A stretch of 64,000 nucleotides of DNA, from positions 186,001 through 250,000 of the forward strand of contig NZ_SOAV01000011.1 in assembly GCF_004364245.1 (NCBI RefSeq). Reading direction: 5' to 3'. The translations under genes were made by a program, and so were the position numbers. Positions 25,312 to 33,481 of the stretch are shown one piece after another. The notes beneath the pieces are model-generated. The model was not told the origin of the DNA. It did no database searches and was given only the letters and a program-made list of their open reading frames with translations. Source of the DNA: Streptomyces sp. BK208 (lineage in GTDB: Bacteria > Actinomycetota > Actinomycetes > Streptomycetales > Streptomycetaceae). Each line of letters opens with the position of its first letter. Positions within the stretch are counted from its first letter, which is position 1.

Positions 25312-26040
25312 CTAGGCGGGCCGGCGACCGGCCACCACCCACGTCGAGGGCAGTTCGACGCGGGTGCCGTCCGCCGTGTACTCCGTGGTGACCAGCGGGA
25401 GTTCACCGCGCGCCAGGACGGTCAGCCCGGCCGCTTCGAGGTACTGCGGCACCGCCTCGTCGGGGACGGCGCCGGGGGTCAGCCCGTGGCGGAGGACCGG
25501 GGCCAGCTTGGCGGGCGGGCCTGCGGGGCCCTGGGCCAGACTCCTCAGGATGCTCTTGGCCGCCTGGGAGGGCTCCACCAGGAAGGCACGGCCGCGGTCG
25601 CCGAGGAGCACGCCCAGGGTGTCGGCCAGGGGGCGGCGGTCCTCGGGCTCGCACTGGTGCAGGACGCCCCGGACGTACACGTTGGCGTCGCCCAGTTCCG
25701 CGTGCAGCGTCTCCGCCTCGGCCTTGTCGGCGGCGTCCAGCTGCCGGTACGCGGCCAGCCCCGTGGGGTCGGCGCGGCGGGCGTGTGCGAGGGCCGCGGT
25801 GGCGAGGTCGGCGCCGACGACGTACGGGAAGCGTTCGGCGAAGTAGCGGGTCTGGGTGCCGTTGCCGCAGCCCAGGTCGATCAGCGGCAGGCCGGGGTCG
25901 GCCAGGTGCGGTTCGAAGTGGGCCAGGTGGCGGCCGGCGGTCAGGGTCGGCTCGGCGTCCCAGAACACCGCCCCCCGGTCCTCGGGGGCCTCTTGCCAGA
26001 AGCTCTCCCAGGCCTCCCGGTACCGGCTCGTCACGCTCAT
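25312..26040 (-). CDS. class I SAM-dependent methyltransferase
   Basis: A 242-residue methyltransferase with the SAM loop LIDLGCGNGTQTRYFAERF and acidic VVGADLA at about residues 45-75, followed by GDANVYVRGVLHQCEPEDRR at the usual position of motif IV. Start ATG 26040 follows GGGGGAG. An upstream in-frame start would add 57 residues of Arg/Pro-rich sequence without a ribosome site. Substrate unknown. It has no close operon partner: the gap to the gene in front holds terminator-like hairpins. Confidence 0.88.
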   Translation of the reverse strand: MSVTSRYREAWESFWQEAPEDRGAVFWDAEPTLTAGRHLAHFEPHLADPGLPLIDLGCGNGTQTRYFAERFPYVVGADLATAALAHARRADPTGLAAYRQLDAADKAEAETLHAELGDANVYVRGVLHQCEPEDRRPLADTLGVLLGDRGRAFLVEPSQAAKSILRSLAQGPAGPPAKLAPVLRHGLTPGAVPDEAVPQYLEAAGLTVLARGELPLVTTEYTADGTRVELPSTWVVAGRRPA

Positions 26041-26106
26041 GCCCGTCTCCCCCCGGTGCGACGACGTACATCCCGCCGTCGATACGGCGGATCCGTACGG
26101 TGTATC

Positions 26107-26138
26107 GCGCCGGGCGCACGGCCACAAGCGCCCGGCGC
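26107..26138 (-). terminator. hairpin terminator after the SpoIIE phosphatase gene
   Basis: Perfect 11-bp arms GCGCCGGGCGC (26107-26117) and GCGCCCGGCGC (26128-26138) with a 10-nt loop. A smaller hairpin CGGCGCC-TGACG-GGCGCCG (26190-26208) lies right behind the stop codon. Together they should end transcription of the phosphatase gene. Confidence 0.75.
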
Positions 26139-26211
26139 ATTCCTTCACCGCCCGTTCGCGCCGGGCGGATTCACGCCATGGGGAGCCGGCGGCGCCTGAC
26201 GGGCGCCGCAC

Positions 26212-28722
26212 TCAGCCTGCGGCGGCGCCCCGGCCGCGGCGGTGGCGCGCGGGCAGCGTCAGCTCGAACCACACGGTCTTGCCCGACTCCGTGCGGCCGG
26301 CGCCCCATTCGCGGGCCAGGGTGCTGACGACACGCAGGCCGCGCCCGGCCTCGTCGTCGGGACCCACGCTCTTCAGCGCCGGCAGGTCGTGGTCGTCGTC
26401 GTCCACCTCGCACAGCAGCGTGTCGGCGCGCACCAGGCGCAGTTCGACGGGTGCGGCGTGCGAGTGGCGCAGGGCGTTGGTGACGAGTTCACCGGCCAGC
26501 AGCTCCGCCGTGTCGGCCAGTCGCGGCAGCCCCCAGTCGTGGAGCTGCTCGCGGACCGCCGCGCGGGCGCGGCCGGCCTCGGCGGGGTCGCGGGCGAGAC
26601 GCCATTCGGCCACGGAGTCGGGTTCGATGCCGGTCAGCCGGGCCATGAGCAGGGCGACGTCGTCCTTGCGGCCGCCGCGCGCGCCCAGGGCGCGGATGAT
26701 GCCGTCGCAGGCGTCGTCCATGGACGCGGCCGGATGGGCGGCGGACTCGCAGAGGGTGGCGAGGCCGACGCCGATGTCCTCGCCGCGCATCTCCACCAGG
26801 CCGTCGGTGCACATCACCAGCCGGTCGCCGGGCGCCACCGGCACACGCACCGACTCGAAGGGGACGCACCCGACGCCGATCGGCGCACCCGTCGGCAGGT
26901 CGATCAGCTCGCTGACGCCGTCCTCGGCACGGACCAGGACCGGCGGGATGTGACCGGCGTTGGCGAGGTGCAGTTCCCCGGCGACGGGGTCGTACACGGC
27001 GTACAGGCAGGTGGCCAGGTGGGTGTCGCCGAGCCGATGGGCGAGGTCGTCGAGGTGGCGCAGGAGCCGGGCGGGCGGCAGGTCGAGGCCGGCCAGGGTC
27101 TGGACGGCGGTGCGCAACTGCCCCATCATCGCGGCCGAGTTCAGGCCGTGACCCATGACGTCGCCGACGACGAGGGCGGTGCGGGCGCCGGGCAGCTTGA
27201 CCGAGTCGAACCAGTCGCCGCCGACCCGGCCGAGCAGGGTGCCCGGCAGGTAGCGGGTGGCGATGTCGCAGCCGGTCATGCGCGCCGGGATCCGCGGCAG
27301 CATGCTGTCCTGGAGCGTCTCGGCGACGTTCTCCTGGTGGGTGTACATACGCGCGTTGTCGAGGACGAGGCCCGCGCGGGCGGCGAGCTCGGCGCCGGTG
27401 ACGCGGTCCATGTCGTTGAAGACGGGGCGCTCCGGGTGCCGGAGCAGGATCATGAAGCCGAGCACGACGTTACGGGCCTTCAGCGGCACCAGCAGCATCG
27501 AACGGCCGGTGATCAGCGGCCTGATGTCCCGCTTCTCGAACTGCGAGGCGACGGCGTGGCCCATCTCCTCGGTGATGCGGGGCACCAGGACCGGCTCGCC
27601 GCTGGTCATGCACTGGAAGAACGGGGTGTGCGCCGGGAAGGGCATGGCTTCGCCGACCGGTACGACGTCGTCCCAGCGGCCGGGTTCGTCGGTGTGCTCC
27701 AGGGCGACCCGGTGCCACATCGTCGTCGTGTCGGGCACTCCGTCGGGGAAGCCCTCACCGGCGACGACCTGTTCGCGCAGGTAGGTGCCGGCGACGTCGG
27801 TGAAGCGCGGGACGACGGCCCGGCTGACCTCCACGATCGTCCGTGAGAGGTCGAGCGAGGTGCCGATCGCGCCACTGACCTCGTTGAGGAACTCCAGGCG
27901 TTCGCGGACCGCCGCGTACTCCAGGTCCTCGGCCTCGTCCCGCAGTTCCTCCGGCACCGGCTCGCCGGCCGCCAGTGCCCGCGCGGCCCGCTCGCGGCGC
28001 GCCCGGCGCCCGGCTCGCCGGGGCACCCCCCAGTCGGGCGTGACGGGCACCCGGTCGTGCCGGCTGAACTCCAGCACGGGGTAACCCAGTTCCAGCACCT
28101 GCGCGACGATGCGGGCGCTCTCCCCGACGCTCATGCTGGGCAGGATCTCGGGGAGACGGCGGGCGAGTTCGTCGGCGCCGGGGAAGTCGGTGTGCAGCGC
28201 GAATCCGGGCGCGATCCGCTCCGTGACGGCCTCTTTCGCGCCGCCGTCGGTGAAGTCCCGGCGCAGTCCGTCCGCGTCGGCGGCCAGCACGAGCAGCCGC
28301 TCCTGCCCCGGCCCCACCAAGGGGTAGGCCCACCAGAGCACGTCGACGCGGCCGCCGACCGGCACGGTCAGCCGGGCGCGGCCGGCCGCCGGGTAGGACG
28401 ACCGCCCGTCGAGGGAGGACTCCAGGCCGGGCCCCAGTCCGTCGTGTTCGGCGTACGCGGCGTGAGCGGATCCGCAGTCCTCGCCGCCGTCCCCGGGGAG
28501 CACGCCCGAGACGGGCAGCAGGTCGGGGGCGGGACGGCCGATCGCCGCTTCCTTGGGGAGGCCGAACAGCCGCCGTGCGCCTCGGCTCCAGTGCGAGACC
28601 AGCCCTTCGCGGTCCACCACGACGACGGCCAGCGGGACGCGGCCGGTCACGGGGTCTGCCGGTACGGCGTCAGGTCCGGCCCGATGGCCGCCGGATGTGC
28701 CCCGCTCGGTGCCATGGTCCAT
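26212..28722 (-). CDS. PAS-GAF-SpoIIE (PP2C) phosphatase with HATPase anti-sigma domain
   Basis: An 836-residue cytosolic signalling protein with four parts. A PAS domain at about 25-175 (AVVVVDREGLVSHWSRGARR) is followed by a GAF-like domain at about 280-465 (LEFLNEVSGAIGTSLDLSRT). A SpoIIE/PP2C phosphatase is at about 480-690 (VVGDVMGHGLNSAAMMGQLR, MCTDGLVEMRGEDIG), and an RsbW-like HATPase at about 705-830 (AGELVTNALRHSHAAPVELR and GRGLRVVSTLAREWG). Such proteins control anti-anti-sigma switches of stress sigma factors by both dephosphorylation and kinase or anti-sigma action. ATG 28722 was chosen for its GAGAGGG site. It has no adjacent antagonist gene here. Confidence 0.9.
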   Translation of the reverse strand: MDHGTERGTSGGHRAGPDAVPADPVTGRVPLAVVVVDREGLVSHWSRGARRLFGLPKEAAIGRPAPDLLPVSGVLPGDGGEDCGSAHAAYAEHDGLGPGLESSLDGRSSYPAAGRARLTVPVGGRVDVLWWAYPLVGPGQERLLVLAADADGLRRDFTDGGAKEAVTERIAPGFALHTDFPGADELARRLPEILPSMSVGESARIVAQVLELGYPVLEFSRHDRVPVTPDWGVPRRAGRRARRERAARALAAGEPVPEELRDEAEDLEYAAVRERLEFLNEVSGAIGTSLDLSRTIVEVSRAVVPRFTDVAGTYLREQVVAGEGFPDGVPDTTTMWHRVALEHTDEPGRWDDVVPVGEAMPFPAHTPFFQCMTSGEPVLVPRITEEMGHAVASQFEKRDIRPLITGRSMLLVPLKARNVVLGFMILLRHPERPVFNDMDRVTGAELAARAGLVLDNARMYTHQENVAETLQDSMLPRIPARMTGCDIATRYLPGTLLGRVGGDWFDSVKLPGARTALVVGDVMGHGLNSAAMMGQLRTAVQTLAGLDLPPARLLRHLDDLAHRLGDTHLATCLYAVYDPVAGELHLANAGHIPPVLVRAEDGVSELIDLPTGAPIGVGCVPFESVRVPVAPGDRLVMCTDGLVEMRGEDIGVGLATLCESAAHPAASMDDACDGIIRALGARGGRKDDVALLMARLTGIEPDSVAEWRLARDPAEAGRARAAVREQLHDWGLPRLADTAELLAGELVTNALRHSHAAPVELRLVRADTLLCEVDDDDHDLPALKSVGPDDEAGRGLRVVSTLAREWGAGRTESGKTVWFELTLPARHRRGRGAAAG

Positions 28723-28770
28723 GGCGTCAGGCCCTCTCTGCCCACGGCTCCGCAAGATCTGTGCCGCCGT

Positions 28771-28788
28771 CACCACCGTACGGTGGTG
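28771..28788. promoter_or_regulatory. perfect 18-bp palindrome upstream of the SpoIIE phosphatase gene
   Basis: CACCACCGTACGGTGGTG is fully symmetric and centred about 57 bp upstream of the ATG at 28722. That suggests an operator bound by a dimeric regulator near the promoter. Its half-site ACCACCG also occurs in the palindrome ahead of the dppA-like gene. Confidence 0.5.
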
Positions 28789-28867
28789 GCCGGTGACCAT
28801 GTGCGGCAACGGGGGAATTGGTGGCGCGCGAACACACCGGCGCACGCCCGCGCGCCGGTGGCCGGTC

Positions 28868-31324
28868 TCAGTCCTCGTGCCCGAGCTGCAGGTCGCGCTC
28901 GGTGCGGCCGCCGCCGGCCACCTGGAGCACGGTCGCGACCGGCGGGTATCCGGCCGCGATGACGGTGTACTCGCCGGACGAGAGGTCCACGAACCGGAAC
29001 GTGCCGTCGGGTCCGGTGGTCAGGGTGTCCACCACGTTGCCCGCCGCGTCGAGCAGCGTGACGCGCGCGTCCTCGACGATCCGTCCGCCGCTGGCCCGCA
29101 CGGTGCCGCGCAGCACGGCGCCGCCGGCCAGCTCGACGTCCTGGCGGGTCTCGCGGGCGGCCTGGACGCTGACCGGCAGCGCGGCCGGACGGAAGGCGGG
29201 GGCGCTGGCGGCGAGGGTGTACTCGCCGGCCACCAGCTCCGTGATGACGTAACCGCCCTCACGGCCGCTGCGGGTGCTGGCGACGACCTCGCCGTGGACG
29301 TTGGTGAGGGTGACGGCCGCGTCGCGCACGGGGCTGCCGTCGGCGGTCATGACGCTGCCGGCCAGGCGACCGGCGCCGCCGAGGACCACGTCCAGTTCCA
29401 CCGGGCGCTCGCCGACGGTCACGGAGACCGCCTGAGGCTGGTGGCCGCCGGCCGCGGCGATCAGGACGTAGGCCCCGGAGCCGGGCGTGGCGAGCGCGTA
29501 CCGTCCGTCGTCGCCGCTGGCACCCCGGCCGATCTGCTGTCCGCCGACGTCGATGAGGGTGAGCGCCGCACGGGGCACGACGGTGCCGTCGGGGTGCTGC
29601 ACGGTGCCGCAGACGGGGATGCCGCCGGCGTAGGAAGACCGGGCGGGCGGGACCTGCCCGGCCGGCTGTGCCTGGGGTGCGTACGCGGCCTGCTGTACGG
29701 TCTCCGGCTCGGTGACGGGGGCGTTGTGGGACACCAGGGGTTTCTCCTTGAGGAAGAGGGCGATGAGGAGCCCGAGGACGAGCACCGGCACCAGGTAGAG
29801 GAAGATCCGCGGCATGGCGTCGGCGTACGCCTCGATGTAGGCATCGCGCAGCGCGGGCGGCAGGGAGTGGACGAGCTGCGGGGTGATGGCCTCGGCGTCG
29901 GGGAGACCGGCTCCGGCCCCGGTGGGGACCCGGTCGGCGAGGGCGTCGGTGAGCCGGCCCGCGAACAGGGTGCCGAAGACGGCCGCGCCGACGCTGCCGC
30001 CGATCTGCCGGAAGTAGTTGTTGGCGCTGGTGGCGGTGCCGAGGTCGGTGGGGCGCACGGAGTTCTGGACGGCGAGGACCAGGACCGGCATCACCATGCC
30101 GATGCCGGCGCCGAGGACCGCCATCCAGATGCTGTACTGCAGCCGGGGGGTGTCGGTGCCGAGCCGGGAGAGCAGCCACATGCCGACGACGGACAGCGCG
30201 CTGCCGAGGATCGGGTGGACCCGGTAGTGACCGGTGCGGCTGATGAGCTGTCCGGAGACGATCGAGGCGACGACGATGCCGCCCATCATCGGCAGCATCA
30301 GCAGGCCGGACTCCGTGGCGCTGGCGCCGTCGACCATCTGCAGGAAGGTCGGCAGGTAGCTGGCGGCGCCGAACAGGGCGACGCCGACGACGAGTCCGAC
30401 CAGGGCGGTGACGTTGAAGACGGAGTCCCGGAACAGACGCAGCGGGATAAGTGGTTCGGGGGCGAGGCGCTCGGCGACCAGGAAGAGCAGTGTGGTCCCG
30501 ACGGCTCCGGCGGCGAGCCCGAGAATCGTCCTGGACCCCCACGCGTACTCGGTCCCGCCCCAGCTCGTGAGCAGCACCAGACAGGTGGAGGCGGCGGCGA
30601 GCAGCAGGGCGCCGAGGACGTCGAGGCGCGGCTTGACCCGCGGCCTGGGCAGCTTGAGGACGACGGCGACGACGGCCATGGTGACCAGGCCGAAGGGCAC
30701 GTTGATGTAGAAGCACCAGCGCCAGGAGAGGTGGTCGGTGAAGTAGCCGCCCAGCAGCGGGCCCGCGACGGAGGCGAGTCCGAAGGCGGCGCCGATCAGG
30801 CCCATGAAGCGGCCGCGTTCGCGGGGCGGCACGATGTCCGCGATGATCGCCTGCACGCCGATCATGAGGCCGCCCGCGCCGACGCCCTGCACCGCGCGGA
30901 AGGCGATCAGCTGGTCCATGCTCTGCGCGCGTCCGGCGAGCGCGGAGCCGACGACGAAGACCAGGATGGCGAACTGGAAGACGCCCTTGCGTCCGAAGAG
31001 GTCGCCGAGCTTGCCGTAGATCGGCAGGCCGATGGTCGAGGTGAGCAGGTACGCGGTGATCGCCCAGGACATCCGGTCCAGACCGTGCAGCTCGCCGACG
31101 ATCTTCGGCAGCGCGGTGGCGACGATCATCTGCTCCAGGGCGGCGAGCAGCAGCGCCAGCATCAGGCCGACGAAGACCAGCCGCACCCGGCGCGGGCTCA
31201 GCCCGGCGTCCGGCTCCGCGACCGGTCCCCGCCCCGGTACGGCAGCGTGGAGTTCGGGTGACGGCCGGGCCGCGGCGACCGGTCCGTCCTGCACCGGATC
31301 CTGCACCAGAGTGATCCCGCCCAC
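28868..31324 (-). CDS. MFS (DHA2) exporter with three C-terminal carboxypeptidase-regulatory-like domains
   Basis: An 818-residue protein. Residues about 45-545 form a 14-helix DHA2 drug:H+ antiporter. It shows LPKIVGELHGLDRMSWAITA in the first helices, IYGKLGDLFGRKGVFQ as motif A, RAVQGVGAGGLMIG as motif B, and GAAFGLASVAGPLLGGYFTD as motif C. Residues about 561-818 hold three Ig-like CarboxypepD_reg (CNA-B-like) beta domains, each starting CGTVQHPDG, AGSVMTADG or RGTVRASGG. This fusion is unusual. The GTG 31324 is preceded by GAGGGGAG. It diverges from nothing: the gene behind it is on the same strand across a terminator. Confidence 0.93.
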   Translation of the reverse strand: MGGITLVQDPVQDGPVAAARPSPELHAAVPGRGPVAEPDAGLSPRRVRLVFVGLMLALLLAALEQMIVATALPKIVGELHGLDRMSWAITAYLLTSTIGLPIYGKLGDLFGRKGVFQFAILVFVVGSALAGRAQSMDQLIAFRAVQGVGAGGLMIGVQAIIADIVPPRERGRFMGLIGAAFGLASVAGPLLGGYFTDHLSWRWCFYINVPFGLVTMAVVAVVLKLPRPRVKPRLDVLGALLLAAASTCLVLLTSWGGTEYAWGSRTILGLAAGAVGTTLLFLVAERLAPEPLIPLRLFRDSVFNVTALVGLVVGVALFGAASYLPTFLQMVDGASATESGLLMLPMMGGIVVASIVSGQLISRTGHYRVHPILGSALSVVGMWLLSRLGTDTPRLQYSIWMAVLGAGIGMVMPVLVLAVQNSVRPTDLGTATSANNYFRQIGGSVGAAVFGTLFAGRLTDALADRVPTGAGAGLPDAEAITPQLVHSLPPALRDAYIEAYADAMPRIFLYLVPVLVLGLLIALFLKEKPLVSHNAPVTEPETVQQAAYAPQAQPAGQVPPARSSYAGGIPVCGTVQHPDGTVVPRAALTLIDVGGQQIGRGASGDDGRYALATPGSGAYVLIAAAGGHQPQAVSVTVGERPVELDVVLGGAGRLAGSVMTADGSPVRDAAVTLTNVHGEVVASTRSGREGGYVITELVAGEYTLAASAPAFRPAALPVSVQAARETRQDVELAGGAVLRGTVRASGGRIVEDARVTLLDAAGNVVDTLTTGPDGTFRFVDLSSGEYTVIAAGYPPVATVLQVAGGGRTERDLQLGHED

Positions 31325-31440
31325 GTACCGCTCCCCTCGTCACACCTGCTCACATTTGCCACCTGAGGCGACAACTGCGAACAAGTGCGACGAGTTACGG
31401 AAGTACGGCGGGTTCGCGCACAGATCACTCGAACCGGTGA

Positions 31441-31457
31441 GGCGGCCAACGGCCGCC
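31441..31457 (-). terminator. hairpin between SRPBCC gene and MFS gene
   Basis: GGCGGCC-AAC-GGCCGCC, a perfect 7-bp stem with a 3-nt loop, 18 bp downstream of the SRPBCC stop. An imperfect inverted repeat near 31353-31371 (TTGCCACC and GGCGACAA) may be an operator of the MFS gene. Confidence 0.6.
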
Positions 31458-31474
31458 CCGTGTCTGCCTTTTGG

Positions 31475-31918
31475 CTACTTCTCGACCTCGGCGGCGAGCT
31501 TGGCGAGCAGAGCGTCGTAGATCCGGCCGAGCCCCTTGGGCGCGAAGGTCTTCTCGAAGAAGCCGCCGACGCCCCCGGCTCCCTGCCAGGTGGTGAGCAC
31601 GACGACCCGGGACTTGCCCTCCCCCGCGGGGGTGACGCGCCAGGTGGTGACCATGGAGGAGTTGCGGTCCTTCTCGACCAGCTCGCCGTCGGTCGGCTCG
31701 GTGACCTCCAGCAGGCAGTCACGGATGCGCTTGCTGGTGGCCTGGAGCTTCCAGTGCACCAGGGTGCCCTCGCCGTCGCCGCCCTCGCGCACCTCGTACT
31801 CGCTGAAGTGCTCGGGCAGCAGCTTCTCGCGGGTGCCGCTGTAGTCGGCGAGGGTGTCGAACACCGTCTCCGCGTCCGCTGCGACGATCCGCTCCGTCGT
31901 CGCCTCGACCTGCGCCAT
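31475..31918 (-). CDS. SRPBCC family protein
   Basis: A 147-residue START/SRPBCC-fold protein. It starts AQVEATTERIVAADAETVFD, the typical first strand and helix, with middle strands GTLVHWKLQATSKR and MVTTWRVTPAGEGKSRVVVL and the long C-terminal helix GRIYDALLAKLAAEVEK. Such proteins bind hydrophobic ligands in a cavity. The ligand is unknown. The ATG at 31918 has GGAGG seven to eight bases upstream. The divergent radical SAM gene starts 162 bp away. Confidence 0.85.
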   Translation of the reverse strand: MAQVEATTERIVAADAETVFDTLADYSGTREKLLPEHFSEYEVREGGDGEGTLVHWKLQATSKRIRDCLLEVTEPTDGELVEKDRNSSMVTTWRVTPAGEGKSRVVVLTTWQGAGGVGGFFEKTFAPKGLGRIYDALLAKLAAEVEK

Positions 31919-32033
31919 CGGGTTCCTCCAGGGCCTGGTTCTCGGGTTCGGGGCAAGCCAACCACCCCACCGCCCGGCCACCCAAATCGGGGGGCGTGAA
32001 GCAGCCCCGCACGACTCGCCCGCACGATCAAGG

Positions 32034-32045
32034 GAACAAGTGTTC
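32034..32045 (+). promoter_or_regulatory. LexA-like SOS box and -10 upstream of the radical SAM gene
   Basis: GAACAAGTGTTC fits the GAAC-N4-GTTC core of the LexA box of Gram-positive bacteria. It also matches the R-N-R-Y centre of the longer consensus CGAACRNRYGTTYC except at the two outer bases. Immediately downstream TATTGT (32046-32051) is a possible -10, so bound LexA would block the promoter. The ATG lies 34 bp after the box. Confidence 0.55.
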
Positions 32046-32079
32046 TATTGTGTCGGACAGTGCTACCGAGGAGGCCGCA

Positions 32080-33126
32080 ATGCGCTGGGAGAACCTCACG
32101 GACTCCGACCACGCCCGGGCGGCGGACACCGCGCTGTTCGGTGCGGACGCCGTCACCACCCGCACCATCGACACGCCCGAGTTCCGCGGCATCACCTTCC
32201 ACGAGGTGCGGGCCCGCTCGATCCTGAACCGGGTGCCGGGGGCCTCCCGCATGCCGTTCGAATGGACGGTCAACCCCTACCGGGGCTGCACGCACGCGTG
32301 CGTGTACTGCTTCGCCCGCAAGACGCACAGCTACCTGGACCTCGACACGGGCCTCGGTTTCGACTCCCAGATCGTCGTCAAGGTGAACGCGCCCGAGCTG
32401 CTGCGCCGTCAGCTGGCCTCGCGCCGCTGGCAGGGCGAGCACGTGGCGATGGGCACCAACGTCGACTGCTACCAGCGCGCCGAGGGCCGCTACCGGCTGA
32501 TGCCGGGCATCATCGAGGCGCTCACCGAGCGCGCGAACCCCTTCTCGATCCTCACCAAGGGCACGCTGATCCTGCGCGACCTGGACCTGCTGACGCGGGC
32601 CGCCCGGGTGACGGACGTCGGCATCTCGGTCTCGGTCGGCTTCACCGACCCGGACCTGTGGCGCACCGTGGAGCCCGGCACTCCGGCACCGGAACGACGG
32701 CTGGAGGTCGTACGGTCCCTCACCGAGCGCGGCATCGGCTGCGGGGTACTGATGGCGCCGGTCATCCCCTTCCTCGGCGACGAACCGGCCCAGCTCAGGG
32801 ACACCGTGCGCGCCGTCGCCGCCGCGGGCGCCACCTCGGTCACCCCCCTGGTCCTGCACCTGCGGCCCGGCGCCCGCGAGTGGTTCATGGCCTGGCTCGG
32901 CCGGCACCACCCGCACCTGGTCCGCCGGTACGAGCGGCTGTACGCGGACGGCGCCTACGCGCCGAAGTGGTACCAGCGCCGGATCACGCGCCAGGTGCAC
33001 GACCTGGCCCGCGAGTACGGCATCGGGCCCACGCGCGGGGGGATGCCGCGACGGATCGCGGAGCCTGAGCCCGCACGGCCGGCCGGACCCGCGCCCGCGG
33101 AGCCGGTACAGCTGTCCCTCATCTGA
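32080..33126 (+). CDS. Rv2578c-type radical SAM protein
   Basis: A 348-residue radical SAM enzyme. The 4Fe-4S cluster cysteines are Cys70, Cys74 and Cys77 in PYRGCTHACVYCFARKTHSY. The following VAMGTNVDCYQRAEGRYRLM, PFSILTKGTLILRDLDLL and VGISVSVGFTDPDLW are typical of the Rv2578c group, related to SplB-like proteins. The reaction is unknown. The ATG at 32080 has a strong GAGGAGG. A more upstream in-frame start would cover the LexA-like box. The box, if real, would make it a DNA-damage gene, matching what I recall for the mycobacterial homologue. Confidence 0.92.
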   Translation: MRWENLTDSDHARAADTALFGADAVTTRTIDTPEFRGITFHEVRARSILNRVPGASRMPFEWTVNPYRGCTHACVYCFARKTHSYLDLDTGLGFDSQIVVKVNAPELLRRQLASRRWQGEHVAMGTNVDCYQRAEGRYRLMPGIIEALTERANPFSILTKGTLILRDLDLLTRAARVTDVGISVSVGFTDPDLWRTVEPGTPAPERRLEVVRSLTERGIGCGVLMAPVIPFLGDEPAQLRDTVRAVAAAGATSVTPLVLHLRPGAREWFMAWLGRHHPHLVRRYERLYADGAYAPKWYQRRITRQVHDLAREYGIGPTRGGMPRRIAEPEPARPAGPAPAEPVQLSLI

Positions 33127-33202
33127 CTGCTCCCGTCGGACGGTTGCCGCATCGGTACCGGTCGTGGAGGCCGGCGCCCACCCCGAGTGGACGGACCACG
33201 CC

Positions 33203-33301
33203 GTGACCTACGGCTGCATCGCCTCGATGCGGACCCGCCCCGGCCTCCGCGACGAGGTCGTCGCCCTCCTGCCGAGCGCGGCCGGCGGGTTCGGGCTCTG
33301 A
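33203..33301 (+). pseudogene. N-terminal remnant of an antibiotic-biosynthesis-monooxygenase-like gene
   Basis: A 32-codon frame starting GTG reads TYGCIASMRTRPGLRDEVVA and then a short tail and stop. It resembles the first strand and helix of ABM-family quinol monooxygenases, which are about 100 residues long. The rest of the domain is missing. The 355-bp gap (33127-33481) otherwise holds only the leader of the next gene. The identification rests on a short match from memory. Confidence 0.4.
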
Positions 33302-33481
33302 CGGCTCCCTGGTCCGGCCGAGGGGCGTCCGGCCCGGAGCATTGGAGGGCATCTTCCGGCCCAACCGGGTCAAGTATCGACCGCTCGCGTTCTTCCACAG
33401 GCGCTCCCCGGGACGATCCGGCGAGGACCGCGACCCGCGCGGGCCGCTGCCGCTCCGGACCGGGAGCCCTGGGAGAACGCC

